Assembly: GCF_026339995.1 (NCBI RefSeq)
Contig: NZ_JAPEPT010000001.1
Location: 942,501 to 1,006,500 of the forward strand
Reading direction: 5' to 3'
DNA length: 64,000 nt
Origin: Streptomyces sp. NBC_01481
Lineage (GTDB): Bacteria; Actinomycetota; Actinomycetes; Streptomycetales; Streptomycetaceae
Below the pieces are notes generated by a model that did no database searches, was not told where the DNA came from, and saw only the letters and a program-made list of their open reading frames with translations. How positions within the stretch are numbered: the stretch's first letter is position 1; each line of letters begins with the position of its first letter. Below, one piece after another: positions 17,613 through 26,900 of the stretch. The translations under genes were made by a program, and so were the position numbers.

Positions 17613-17636
17613 GACCTTGTGCTCGAACGCAAGGTC
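17613..17636. promoter_or_regulatory. Inverted repeat upstream of RiPP genes
   Basis: GACCTTG and CAAGGTC face each other across 10 bases, about 240 bp upstream of the RiPP precursor. It could be an operator. No regulator is encoded next to it. Confidence 0.3.
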
Positions 17637-17874
17637 CCCCTAACGTGCACGGCGTTCGGAGAAGTCGAACACCGCGTGGCCGGACCGCCGAATCCTGCCC
17701 CCGGCGCGCGGCAGCACATCACCACACCGCAGGCAGGAGCGGGGGACCCACTTGCGCCGTACGGGACAACACGTACCCGGGCGGCTTGGGGTGAAGCCGT
17801 GAGAACCACGGCCGGGCAACTCTCCAGCCCGAACCCGACAGCTCACCTCGCAGGCGTTCGGAGTAGGAGCCACC

Positions 17875-18189
17875 GTGATATCTGCAGTCGGAAGACACCG
17901 CGTCCCACACCCCCACGCCACCACCCGCCGCCTCGACGGCCCCACCGACGCCGAAACCGCAGCAACCGGCGGCACCGTGGTCTCGACGGGCCGCGACGGG
18001 AGACCGTTCGCATTGAACTACGCCCGTCCCGCCGTGAGCCCCCCGGCCGTGGTCCCCTACGCCTATGACCCCCTGCGTCAATTGAACGTCCTGCCCGATG
18101 GGCGCCCGGCCATCAGCGACCGCGACCTGCTGCTGGCGTGCGGCACCACCACGTCCACCGCCGGTTCCCAAACGCACTTCGATGACTGA
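17875..18189 (+). CDS. ATP-grasp-modified RiPP (graspetide) precursor peptide
   Basis: 104 aa. The middle holds the conserved leader motif of the SAV_5883-type putative graspetide precursors: PFALNYARP, then YAYDPLRQLNVLPDGRPA. The C-terminal core candidate (about residues 88-104) is rich in hydroxyl residues and ends in acids: CGTTTSTAGSQTHFDD. Graspetide maturases join such Thr/Ser/Lys side chains to Asp/Glu carboxylates as macrolactones or lactams. The GTG start has GTAGGAGCC in front; the N-terminal 45 residues are longer than I expect, so a later start is possible. It overlaps the maturase gene by eight bases. Confidence 0.8.
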   Translation: MISAVGRHRVPHPHATTRRLDGPTDAETAATGGTVVSTGRDGRPFALNYARPAVSPPAVVPYAYDPLRQLNVLPDGRPAISDRDLLLACGTTTSTAGSQTHFDD

Positions 18190-19132
18190 CGGCCGCCCCA
18201 TGACCGTGCTCGTACTGACCTGCGAGGAGGACGTGACCGCGGACATGGTGGTGTCCGTCCTGGATGATGCGGGAGTCCCGGTCGTACGCCTGGACCCTGC
18301 CGACCTCCCTGGCCAGGTTGCCCTGTCTGCCGAATACGTGCGGGGCGACTTCGACGGGCACCTGTCGGCCGGTGGTCGTGTGGTGAGCATGAGCGGACTG
18401 CGCTCGGTATGGGTACGCAGGCCCGGCCGTCCGGCAGCGCGTGCCGCCCATGAGTCCGCATGGCTCACCGCCGAGGCCGAACAGGCCCTGTACGGAACGC
18501 TGAACTGCACGGGCGTGCGCTGGATGAACCACCCGGCGGCCGCCGCGCAAGCCCGCTGGAAACCATGGCAGCTGCGCGTCGCCCACCGCAGCGGCTTCGC
18601 CGTACCCCCCACGCTGATCACCGGCTTTCCGCGGGTTGCACGCGAGTTCGCCGCCCAGTACCCGGACCTCGTCGTGAAGCCGGTTTCGGGAGCGCATCCG
18701 GGCGACCCGGCGCTGGCACTGCCCACCACCCCCGTCGGGCCGGACGCCGACTTCGACGCGGTGACCGCCGGCCCCACGCTCCTGCAGCAGCGCGTGCCCA
18801 AGCGCGCGGACATCCGGCTGACCTGTGTGGGGGACGAGCTGTTCGCCGCGCGGAGGGCGTCCGACCCGGACGAGGTGGACTGGCGTTTCACCGACAACGG
18901 CGGTGCCTGGGCTCCGGCCGAAGTACCCACCCGCATCGCGAAGGCGGTCGGCGCCTACATGTCCCTCGCCCAGCTCGCGTACGGCGCCTTCGACTTCGCT
19001 GAGGACGGTGACGGCACTTGGTGGTTCCTGGAGTGCAATCAGGGAGGGCAGTTCGGCTTCGTCCAACTGGAGACCGGTCAGCCCATCGCCGAAGCCGTCG
19101 CAGCCTGGCTGGCTCTGGGTCCTGCGGTGTGA
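18182..19132 (+). CDS. ATP-grasp RiPP maturase (SAV_5884-like)
   Basis: 316 aa. It opens with VLVLTCEEDVTADMVV, typical of the MvdC/MvdD-like graspetide synthetases, has VWVRRP in the N-terminal domain, VVKPVSGAHPG as the ATP-binding Lys segment, and WWFLECNQGGQFGF as the metal-binding end. It should phosphorylate acidic side chains of the adjacent precursor and close ester or amide rings. ATG at 18182 overlaps the precursor; ATG at 18200 is an alternative, and neither has a strong ribosome site, consistent with coupling. The isoaspartyl-methyltransferase-like gene that usually follows in this family is absent. Confidence 0.83.
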   Translation: MTDGRPMTVLVLTCEEDVTADMVVSVLDDAGVPVVRLDPADLPGQVALSAEYVRGDFDGHLSAGGRVVSMSGLRSVWVRRPGRPAARAAHESAWLTAEAEQALYGTLNCTGVRWMNHPAAAAQARWKPWQLRVAHRSGFAVPPTLITGFPRVAREFAAQYPDLVVKPVSGAHPGDPALALPTTPVGPDADFDAVTAGPTLLQQRVPKRADIRLTCVGDELFAARRASDPDEVDWRFTDNGGAWAPAEVPTRIAKAVGAYMSLAQLAYGAFDFAEDGDGTWWFLECNQGGQFGFVQLETGQPIAEAVAAWLALGPAV

Positions 19133-19146
19133 GCCGACCCGGGGCG

Positions 19147-19560
19147 TCAGCTCACGGTGAGGGTGCCTTTCATGTTCGTGTGGATGGTGCAGATGTAGGG
19201 ATAGCTGCCGGATGTGGACGGAGCGATGAAGGTGGCTGTTTCGCCGGGATCGATGTCGCCGGTGTCGAATGGCTTGTCCCCGGTGGCGGTCAGGGTGTGC
19301 GTGACCGAGTCCTGGTTCTCGACGATGACCTTCGTTCCGGGGCGCACCTGAAGTGTCGCCGGGATGAAGGTGAAGTTCTTGATCGAGATGTGAGCTGCGC
19401 CGACGTTGGAGGTGCTTGGGGCGGATGAGGCGCTGGTGGTGGCGGGGGTGGCGGTGTCGTTGCCGTCGCCGTTGCTCGAACATCCGGCCAGGGCAAGCAG
19501 GACACAGGCTCCGCCCACCCTGAGGGCGGTGTGGACCCGGTCCGGATAGGTGAGGGACAT
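19147..19560 (-). CDS. Cupredoxin-like (plastocyanin-type) lipoprotein
   Basis: 137 aa. A signal peptide ends in the lipobox LALAGC, so it is a surface lipoprotein, followed by a Thr/Ser/Ala linker. The cupredoxin domain (about residues 55-137) carries the type-1 copper ligands: His in DSVTHTL, Cys in PYICTIH, His in the same motif and Met in TNMKG. It probably carries electrons or holds copper outside the membrane. ATG has GGAAAGG upstream. It converges with the RiPP maturase and lies downstream of the LFT-like gene with a 218-bp gap, so it likely has its own promoter there. Confidence 0.85.
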   Translation of the reverse strand: MSLTYPDRVHTALRVGGACVLLALAGCSSNGDGNDTATPATTSASSAPSTSNVGAAHISIKNFTFIPATLQVRPGTKVIVENQDSVTHTLTATGDKPFDTGDIDPGETATFIAPSTSGSYPYICTIHTNMKGTLTVS

Positions 19561-19778
19561 GCCGGGCGGACCTTTCCGACGAGGGATGCCGTGGTCTGGG
19601 CGCGGCTGGTGATCGGCCGCCGCATTCAGGTTCGCCGTCCTCGGTGGCGCTCGCCAGGGCGGTACCGCCAGTCGCGGTGCCGTTCACCTGAATGCCGACG
19701 GGAGTCGCGCTTCATCCCGGGCGGGCGGGGGAGCGCCGACATGGTTCACCCAATGGGCGAGCGACGCGACGGGCGCGG

Positions 19779-20567
19779 TCAGCCCGGTCCCCTCGGCTGG
19801 GCGAGGCGGCCGGCCGGCAAGGTGGCGGTCGGTATCGGGAGGCTGCCCGGCGCGGCGCCGCGCAGGTCCCGCACGTATTGCTCGCGCGGTACGAGGTGGG
19901 CGCCCAGGCCGCGGACGTGCGGGCTGTCCCGCTGCGCGTCGAGCAGCACGCCGCCCGCCTGTGCGAAGCGCTCCGCGAGGTCGGACACCGCGACCTTCGA
20001 GGCACCGGGACGGTGGAAGAACATCGAGTCCATGCTGAAGACCGATCCGACCTGGAGGCCGAAGACGCCGCCGACCACATCGCCGTTCTCCCACACCTCG
20101 ACGCTGTGGGCATGCCCCAGCTCCTGCAGGCGGATCAGGCTTGCGATCAGCTCTTCGGTGAGCCACAGAGGGTCGCGATCGGCGCCGCATTCGCGGACGA
20201 CCTGCTCGAACCTCTGGTCCAGGCTGGTCGACCACGGCAGCTGGTTGCGCAGCCTGCGGGCGAGGCTCCGGCTGAGGTGCGCGGCCGAGACGGGCAGCAC
20301 CGGCCTGGGGTCGGGCGACCACCAGGAGACGGCGTAGGGATCAGCCGATTCCTCCCCCACGAGCGGGATGCGGCCCTCTTCGACCTGCTCGGCGAAGACC
20401 ACCTCATTGAGGATGCGGGTGTACTCGTCGGATGCCGGGAACGGATAGACCCCGGCGCGGTATGCCGCCAGGAGGCCGGCGGGACTGAGGTCGGCGGAGA
20501 AGGCCACCGGACCGTCGGGCGCCGCTTTGCGTACGTCCAGCGCCTCCCAGTCGGGGCATCGGTTCAC
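19779..20567 (-). CDS. Leucyl/phenylalanyl-tRNA-protein transferase homologue (tRNA-dependent peptide-bond former)
   Basis: 262 aa, normal for Aat/LFT. Family landmarks: PFPAS (PWF.S in E. coli), WWSPDPRPVL, a central TEELIASLIRLQELGHAHSVEVW, VGGVFGLQVG, SMDSMFF, ASKVAVSDL and LLDAQ. Asp and Gln of the LIDCQ motif are kept, but the Glu of E. coli GESMF is Asp here. The GTG overlaps the synthetase stop (GTGA); a GTG one codon upstream is equally possible, with GGAG upstream. The fusion to an NRPS lacking a condensation domain implies it transfers an amino acid from aminoacyl-tRNA to the carrier-bound residue rather than acting in the N-end rule. No ClpS-type partner is nearby. Confidence 0.85.
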   Translation of the reverse strand: MNRCPDWEALDVRKAAPDGPVAFSADLSPAGLLAAYRAGVYPFPASDEYTRILNEVVFAEQVEEGRIPLVGEESADPYAVSWWSPDPRPVLPVSAAHLSRSLARRLRNQLPWSTSLDQRFEQVVRECGADRDPLWLTEELIASLIRLQELGHAHSVEVWENGDVVGGVFGLQVGSVFSMDSMFFHRPGASKVAVSDLAERFAQAGGVLLDAQRDSPHVRGLGAHLVPREQYVRDLRGAAPGSLPIPTATLPAGRLAQPRGPG

Positions 20568-23500
20568 CACTGCGATGCTCCGTGCCCTTGGTTGATCCCG
20601 GGCCGGACGTATTCGGCCTGGGAAAGGTAGTCGATGTAACGGTCCATCATCTCCGCGTCCACCGGCGGAATGTCGATCCCGGCGTCCGTCAGCGCCCGTT
20701 CCGCGTTGTCGCGTGTGAACTCCGCGAAAACGCCCTGGAAGTACATCTCGCTCACGGTCATGTCGGCGCGGCTGCAACGGTCGACGAAGAGCGGGACGAA
20801 CGGGGTTATCGGGTCGGTGGGGTGCCCGGCCGCGTACTTCACCAGAACGGCGATCCACTCGGCGTAGGGGATCTCCTGGACCGGGTAACCGCGCTGGCGC
20901 AGGCGCTCGGCGAGCGAATGCAGCAGCGTGGGACGGGGGTTGTTGAGGTGGTAGACCTCGCCGCGAGCGAGATGGTGGGTGGAGATGTGTCCGATTGCGC
21001 GGGCGAGGTGGTCGGCCGGCAGGAAGTCCAGCGGCAGCCGGACGTCGGGGCACAGCCCGGTCCGCGCGATGAAGCCGAAGAGGGCGGCCAACTCGCTGCT
21101 GGTGTTCATCACGCTGGTTCCGCTGCCGCCCGTGATGTCCATCAGGCGGTAGATGGCGACCGGAAGGCCCGCATCGGACGCCTTCTGCAGCAGCGCCTCG
21201 CCGACCCACTTGGCCTCCACGTAACCCACCGACAGATAGTCCGGGAACTGCAGCGGCGTGCTCTCTGTCACCTCGCGCACCCCGGCCGGCCCGAATCCGG
21301 CGAGCACCGCCATGCTGGACGTGAAGTGGACGGGGACGGCCCTGTCGGCGGCGAGGCGGATGATCTCGTATGTTCCCTCGATATTGGCCGCGCGCAACTC
21401 GTGGTACGGGTAGATGAAGTTGACCTGGCCGCCGAAGTGGTAGACGGCGTCGATGGTCGACCCCAGCTCCTCGAACAGGCCGGGAGGCAGCCCCAGTCCG
21501 GGCTTGGCCAGGTCGCCGACGACCGGCTGGACACGCTCGCTGGACAGATCGCTGAGGACGTACCGCTTGTGGCTCGCGCGGATCCTCTCCATACCGTCGA
21601 GGTCGTCGGAAGCCCTGACCAGACACAGGATCCGCCCCGTCGTCCTGCGCAGCAGCTCGTCGATCATGTACGCGCCGCAGAACCCCGTCGCCCCGGTGAG
21701 GAGGACGTCGCCGGGGCGCTCAGGGTGCGGAGCCGGCGCGTCACGGCCTATCGGCGGCATGCTCCGAGCGGTCTCGGCGGCGAAGTCGACGCTCCCGCCT
21801 TCCGGATGGGCCAGTGTGCCGGCACGTGCCTGGCGCACGGACTCGGTGAAAGCGGCGAGCATCGGCTGCTGCAGCAGCGAGCGGGTCAGCTCGCGGATCT
21901 GTGTGACGCCGATGCCGAAGATGACGCGGGTCCGGGCGAGCATCTCCATGGCCAGCAGCGAGTTGCCGCCCAGCTCGAAGAAGTCGTCGTGCGGACGGAC
22001 GTACTCAACACCCAGGATCTGGCCCCACAACTGGGCCATCCCCTGCGGCACCGGGCGGTCGTCGGCGGTGGGCGTCGTCACCGCGGTCTTGGGTTCCGGC
22101 ACGGCCTTGCGGTCGAGCTTTCCGCTGGGCGCGACGGGCAGCTGTTCCACCGCGTGGAAGGCTGCCGGGATCATGTAGCCCGGCAGGACCTCGGCGAGTG
22201 CCGACCGCAGCCGCGTGCGCAGCGCCGCCTCGCCGCCGGCCGGCTGTGCGGCCGGCGTGTAGTACGCGATGAGGTGCCGGTCGCCGTTGTCGCGCGCCCG
22301 GGCCACCACCATCGCCTGGCCGATCTCCGGGTGGGAGACGAGCGCGGCCTCGATCTCGGCCGGGTCGACCCGGAATCCGCGGATCTTCATCTGGTCGTCG
22401 ACCCGGCCCAGGACTTCCAGGTTGCCGTCCGGGCGCCGGCGGCCCAGATCCCCGGTGCGATACATCCGGTCGCCCGGCGCGGAGCCGTGCGGGTCGGGCA
22501 GGAACTGCTGTGCGGTCAGGGCGGGTTGCCGCCAGACACCGCGCGCCAGCCCCGGGCCGCCGATGTAGATCTCGCCGCGCTCGCCCGCCGGCACCGGGCG
22601 CAGTTCGGCGTCGAGCACGTGGACGTGACTCCCCTCCAGGGCCCTTCCGATCGGGGCTACGGCGGTGTCCGGCGCCGCGAGCACCTCCTCGTTCAGGTCG
22701 CAGAGCGTGGAGGTGATGGTGGTCTCGGTGAGCCCGTAGGCGTTGACGAGCCGCGCGCCGGGGATCCGGCGCAGAATGGCGCGGCAGTCCTTCGCGGTGA
22801 CGATCTCGCCGCCGACGATGACGAGCCTCAGCGACGCGAGGATCTCGCCGCGGTCCGCGACGGAGACGATCCGGTGCCAGAAGGCGGGGGTCAGGTCGGC
22901 GACGGAGATCCCGTGCTCGGGGAGGCGGTGCAGCAGGTCGGTGGGTGCCCACGTCTGTGTTCCCGCGAGGACGAGCGTCGCGCCGCTGGTCAGTGTGGCG
23001 AAGACCTGTTCCAGCGAGGTGTCGAAGCCGAGCGCCGCGGCGTGCAGCACCCGGTCGCCGGGCCTCAGTTCGTACGCCCGGGACACCGCGGTGAGGGAGT
23101 GGGCCAGCGACCGATGGGTGATCATCACCCCCTTGGGGGGCCCGGTGGATCCGGAGGTGTAGATCACGTAGGCGAGGTCGTCCGGCCGGGGGCCGCGTGC
23201 CGGCGGAATTCCCTCCAGAGGCGCCTGCGTGGCCTGTTCCCCGGCGTAGACGATCCGCGCCTCGCACCCGGCGAACAACGGGGCGTGCTCACGGCTCGAG
23301 ACAATGTGGCGTGAACCGGTCTCCCCGACCAGTGCGACGATCCGCTGCTGCGGAGTCGCCGGGTCGAGGGGGAGGAACGCGCCGCCGGAGCTCAGTACCG
23401 CCAGCAGCGCGAGGATCAACTCGGGCTCGCGGTCGAGGCACACGGTGACGACGGACTCCGCGCCGACGCCCGACTCCCGCAGTTCGTGGGCAAGCAGGTC

Positions 23501-23839
23501 GGCGCGGCCGGTCAGTTCGGCGTAGCTGAGCCGGCCCTCGTCCGAGACCACCGCGAGAGCGGACGGCTCATCCCGCGCCCGCTCCCGGACCAGCTCGGGC
23601 ACGGTGCCCGGCCCGGAACCCGGAGGCCGCCCCTCGGCGCGGGCGCTCGCGGGCCGCATGTCGGTCCACAGGTGTTCGACCAGGCTCCCGCACTCCGCGG
23701 CGGACGCCGGTCCGCCGATCCGGCGCCACCCGTCCGGAATCCGGCGATCGGCGGGCCAGATCGCGTACTCCTCCTCGTCGTTGCGCAGCACGACGCACGG
23801 CGCGGCCGACTCCGCCGGAGCGTCCTGGCGTTCTGTCAC
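20564..23839 (-). CDS. MbtH-A-T-R nonribosomal peptide synthetase, C-domain-less, reductive release
   Basis: 1091 aa. Order: a fused MbtH domain (about residues 12-65: NDEEEYAIWP, PDGWRRIG, WTDMRP); an adenylation domain (A3 YTSGSTGPPKG near 228, A5 NAYGLTETT, A7 YRTGDLG, A8 GRVDDQMKIRGFRV, A10 PSGKLDRKA); a carrier domain (LGGNSLL, Ser near 626); and a thioester reductase domain (GATGFCG near 716, YVEAK near 873). There is no condensation domain. It should load one amino acid, accept another from the LFT-like partner and release an aldehyde or alcohol with NADPH. By eye the specificity pocket has an acidic residue at the PheA-239 position, compatible with a basic substrate. The GTG at 23839 has AGGAG seven bases upstream; an ATG at 23911 overlapping the upstream stop as TGATG is the alternative. 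Confidence 0.9.
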   Translation of the reverse strand: MTERQDAPAESAAPCVVLRNDEEEYAIWPADRRIPDGWRRIGGPASAAECGSLVEHLWTDMRPASARAEGRPPGSGPGTVPELVRERARDEPSALAVVSDEGRLSYAELTGRADLLAHELRESGVGAESVVTVCLDREPELILALLAVLSSGGAFLPLDPATPQQRIVALVGETGSRHIVSSREHAPLFAGCEARIVYAGEQATQAPLEGIPPARGPRPDDLAYVIYTSGSTGPPKGVMITHRSLAHSLTAVSRAYELRPGDRVLHAAALGFDTSLEQVFATLTSGATLVLAGTQTWAPTDLLHRLPEHGISVADLTPAFWHRIVSVADRGEILASLRLVIVGGEIVTAKDCRAILRRIPGARLVNAYGLTETTITSTLCDLNEEVLAAPDTAVAPIGRALEGSHVHVLDAELRPVPAGERGEIYIGGPGLARGVWRQPALTAQQFLPDPHGSAPGDRMYRTGDLGRRRPDGNLEVLGRVDDQMKIRGFRVDPAEIEAALVSHPEIGQAMVVARARDNGDRHLIAYYTPAAQPAGGEAALRTRLRSALAEVLPGYMIPAAFHAVEQLPVAPSGKLDRKAVPEPKTAVTTPTADDRPVPQGMAQLWGQILGVEYVRPHDDFFELGGNSLLAMEMLARTRVIFGIGVTQIRELTRSLLQQPMLAAFTESVRQARAGTLAHPEGGSVDFAAETARSMPPIGRDAPAPHPERPGDVLLTGATGFCGAYMIDELLRRTTGRILCLVRASDDLDGMERIRASHKRYVLSDLSSERVQPVVGDLAKPGLGLPPGLFEELGSTIDAVYHFGGQVNFIYPYHELRAANIEGTYEIIRLAADRAVPVHFTSSMAVLAGFGPAGVREVTESTPLQFPDYLSVGYVEAKWVGEALLQKASDAGLPVAIYRLMDITGGSGTSVMNTSSELAALFGFIARTGLCPDVRLPLDFLPADHLARAIGHISTHHLARGEVYHLNNPRPTLLHSLAERLRQRGYPVQEIPYAEWIAVLVKYAAGHPTDPITPFVPLFVDRCSRADMTVSEMYFQGVFAEFTRDNAERALTDAGIDIPPVDAEMMDRYIDYLSQAEYVRPGINQGHGASQW

Positions 23840-23910
23840 CTTGGGTCTCCTGCCTGGCGCGGCGTCCTGCGGAGCACGGCCTGGGCCCCCCGAGGGAGAG
23901 GCCGGGTCCA

Positions 23911-26900
23911 TCACCGCTTCCTCTCCGCGGGCGCCTCCTCAGGCAATCCGGTCAGGCGGCCGAGCGGCGGTGCGAGGACGAGCTGCTCCGCCTCCTCGGC
24001 GCTGACCGGCTCGGCGAAGAGGTATCCCTGACCGAACTTGCAGCCAATGGAGGTCAGCAACTCCTGCTGCCTCACGTCCTCCACTCCTTCGGCGATCACC
24101 GTGAGGCCGAGTGTGTCCGCGAGATGGGTGATGCCCTCGACAAGGGCGTACTGTTCGGGTGAGCGCCCGAGTTCGTCGACGAACGACTTGTCGATCTTGA
24201 GTATCGAGATCGGGAACTCACGCAGATAGCTCAGCGACGAGTAGCCCGTTCCGAAGTCGTCGATCGCGATGCGGATCCCGAGGTCGGTGAGCGAACTCAT
24301 CTCGGCCAGGATGCGTTCGTCGTTGTACATCAGCACGCTCTCGGTCAGTTCCAGTACGAGAGAGGACGGTTCGATGCCGGAGAGATCCAGGGCGCGCCGG
24401 ATCACCTGGTAGAACTCGGCGTCCCGGAACTGACGCGGCGACACATTCACGCTGACGTAAGGCTGGATGCGGTCGGCCGTCCCGTCGCGCAGCACGGAGC
24501 CCTGCCACCGGACAGCCTCGGCCGCGGCCTGATCGAGCACCCAGGCGCCGAGCGGTACGATCTGTCCGCTCTCCTCGGCCAGCGTGATGAACTGCTCCGG
24601 CAGCACCATGCCGCGCGTGGAGGGCCAGCGAACGAGCGCCTCGAAGCCGGAGATCCGCCCGCTGGCCAGCTCCACGATGGGCTGGTAAAGCACCAGGAAC
24701 GAAGTCTCGATCGGCGAACTGTCCAGGCCCTCCTGCAACTTGGCACGCTCGGCCATGCCGCTCTGCAGCTCCGGTTGGTAGCGGCGCCACTGGCGCTTGC
24801 CCGCCGTCTTCGCCGCGTAGAGCGCGAGATCGGCGTGTGTCAGCAGTTCGACCGAGTCGATGCTGTCCTCCGTCGTCGCGACGCCGATGCTCGCGTATGT
24901 GCTCACCGGCCCCACGCTGAGCCGGAACGTCTCGGCGAACACGGTCATCACGTTTTCGGTGAACCGCTCCACGCCCTCGGGCCCAATGGAGCCCTCCACC
25001 AGCAGTGCGAACTCGTCGCCGCCGATGCGCGCGGCGGTGTCGGAGGCACGGACGGTGGTCGACAGCCGGAGTGACAGCGCGACCAGGAGTTCGTCGCCCA
25101 CGCTGTGGCCGTGTATGTCGTTGACGACCTTGAAGTCGTCCACGTCGACGAAGAGCACGCCGACCACTGTGCCGTCGCGCTGGGCCTGAACCAGTGCGTG
25201 GTTGACCCGTTCCTGGAAGAGGATGCGGTTGGCCAGGCCGGTGAGCGGGTCATGGAACGCCTGATGGGTGAGTTCGCGTTCGAGCTTGCGCTGTTCGGTC
25301 ACGTCCTGAAGGGTGAGCACCACCCCACCGACGGTCGCCTCCTCGCGCAGGTCGCTCCACCTCACCTCGACCTCGATGGTTGCCCGGTCGGTGCGGACCA
25401 TGCGCCAGTGCTCGCGCCTGCCCTGGTGTTCGCGGGTCCGTATCCGGCCGAGTGTCTCGACCACCCCGCGGCTGTCCTGCGGCGGCACCAGATCGATGAG
25501 GAGGGTGCCCTCCAGGTCCGGAATGCCGAGCACCTGGTCGGCGGAGGGGCTGGCGTAACGGATCCGGTCGTCGTCGTCGAGGATCAGGATGACGTCGGAG
25601 GCGTTCTGCACCAGCGTGCGGAAGTACACCTCGCTGTTGCGCCGGTTGACTTCCTGTGCGAGGGCGACCCGTGCCACGGCAAGTGCCGTCTGAGCGGCGA
25701 GAGTCGCCAGCGTTTCGCGGAGTACGAGCAGGTCCTGCTCGTCCCCGGCCACGATCAGCGCCCCGATCAGCGGATCGCCCGCGGGGTGATCCTGCGAGCT
25801 GAGGGGGCAGATGAGCGCCTGGTCGGTGCGGCTCGGCTCCTCGTCCTGGCTCGTGAGGCAGTCGGCGAGATCGGGCCCCAGACCGTCGAGGGGCACCAGG
25901 CGGTTCTCGCCGGACGTGGTCAGTTCCCGTACGGCTGCGGTCACCCGTTCGGCCGCGGGCCCGTGTACGCCGCTGTGCGCCCCGTTCACCCAGAGCGCGT
26001 TGTCCGGCGGGGTGAGCAGCGCGGAACGCGGCGGGCCGTGCGGCATCAGCTCCGTCACGGCGGCGTGGGCGGAGGCGGCCACATCCCGCACGTCGCGCGC
26101 TCCGCCCAGCGACGACACCGCGATGCGCAGCACCTTCTCCCGGCCGACCGCCTGCCGGTGGGTTGCCGCCACGCCCGCCAGGCGGTAGAGCACGAGGACG
26201 AAGAGCACCGCGGAGAACACTCCGATGACGCCGACATTGGACCTCACGCCGCGCAGCGCCTCGATCAGGAGGATGGCCGGCGCGATCAGCGACGCCAGGG
26301 TGAGCAGGCTCAGCCGGCCCACACCGGTCTCACCGCGCCATGCCACCGGCTGGGTCAGCGACCGCATGGACGGATGGAGCGCGGCGGCCGCCCAGGCGCC
26401 GTACAGGACGGCCCAGCCGAGCTCGACGACGCTACCCGTGCGCCACGTTCCGTTCAGTACTATCAGGCCGTAAGCCACGTCTGCGGCGAGCAGGCCGACG
26501 GTGCCCGCGGTGAGCAGCATGAGCGCAGGGCTCCTGCCGCCACGGCCGGCGAGCAGGCGCAGCAGCATCGCCAGTACGAGGATGTCGCCGAGCGGATAGG
26601 CGATGGAGAACGCCTTCTGCACCCAGGTAATACCCTCGATGTGGGCGAGCGGATCGATGAGGAAGATCCACGAAAGCAGCGCCAAGCCGACTGTCAGCGT
26701 CAGTGCGTCGACGAGGCTCGCCCGGTCGCGCCACCCCGTGCGCCAGTGGACAAAGCCCAGCAGCCCGGCCGCATAGAGCGGATATGCCGCGAGATAGAAG
26801 CCGTCGGCGATCGACGGAAACGGCATCTCCTCCTGGAGCAAGTCGATGAGGATGATCTGGGTGGCCTGGCCCGCGGCGAAGGCGAAGTTTCCCGCGGCGA

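Noticed and set aside
19147..19560. Cupredoxin as part of the RiPP pathway
   Set aside because: It is on the opposite strand with its own start region; only neighbourhood supports a link.
20582..23314. 910-aa plus-strand open frame
   Set aside because: Antisense to the MbtH-A-T-R gene; a GC-frame shadow with no motifs.
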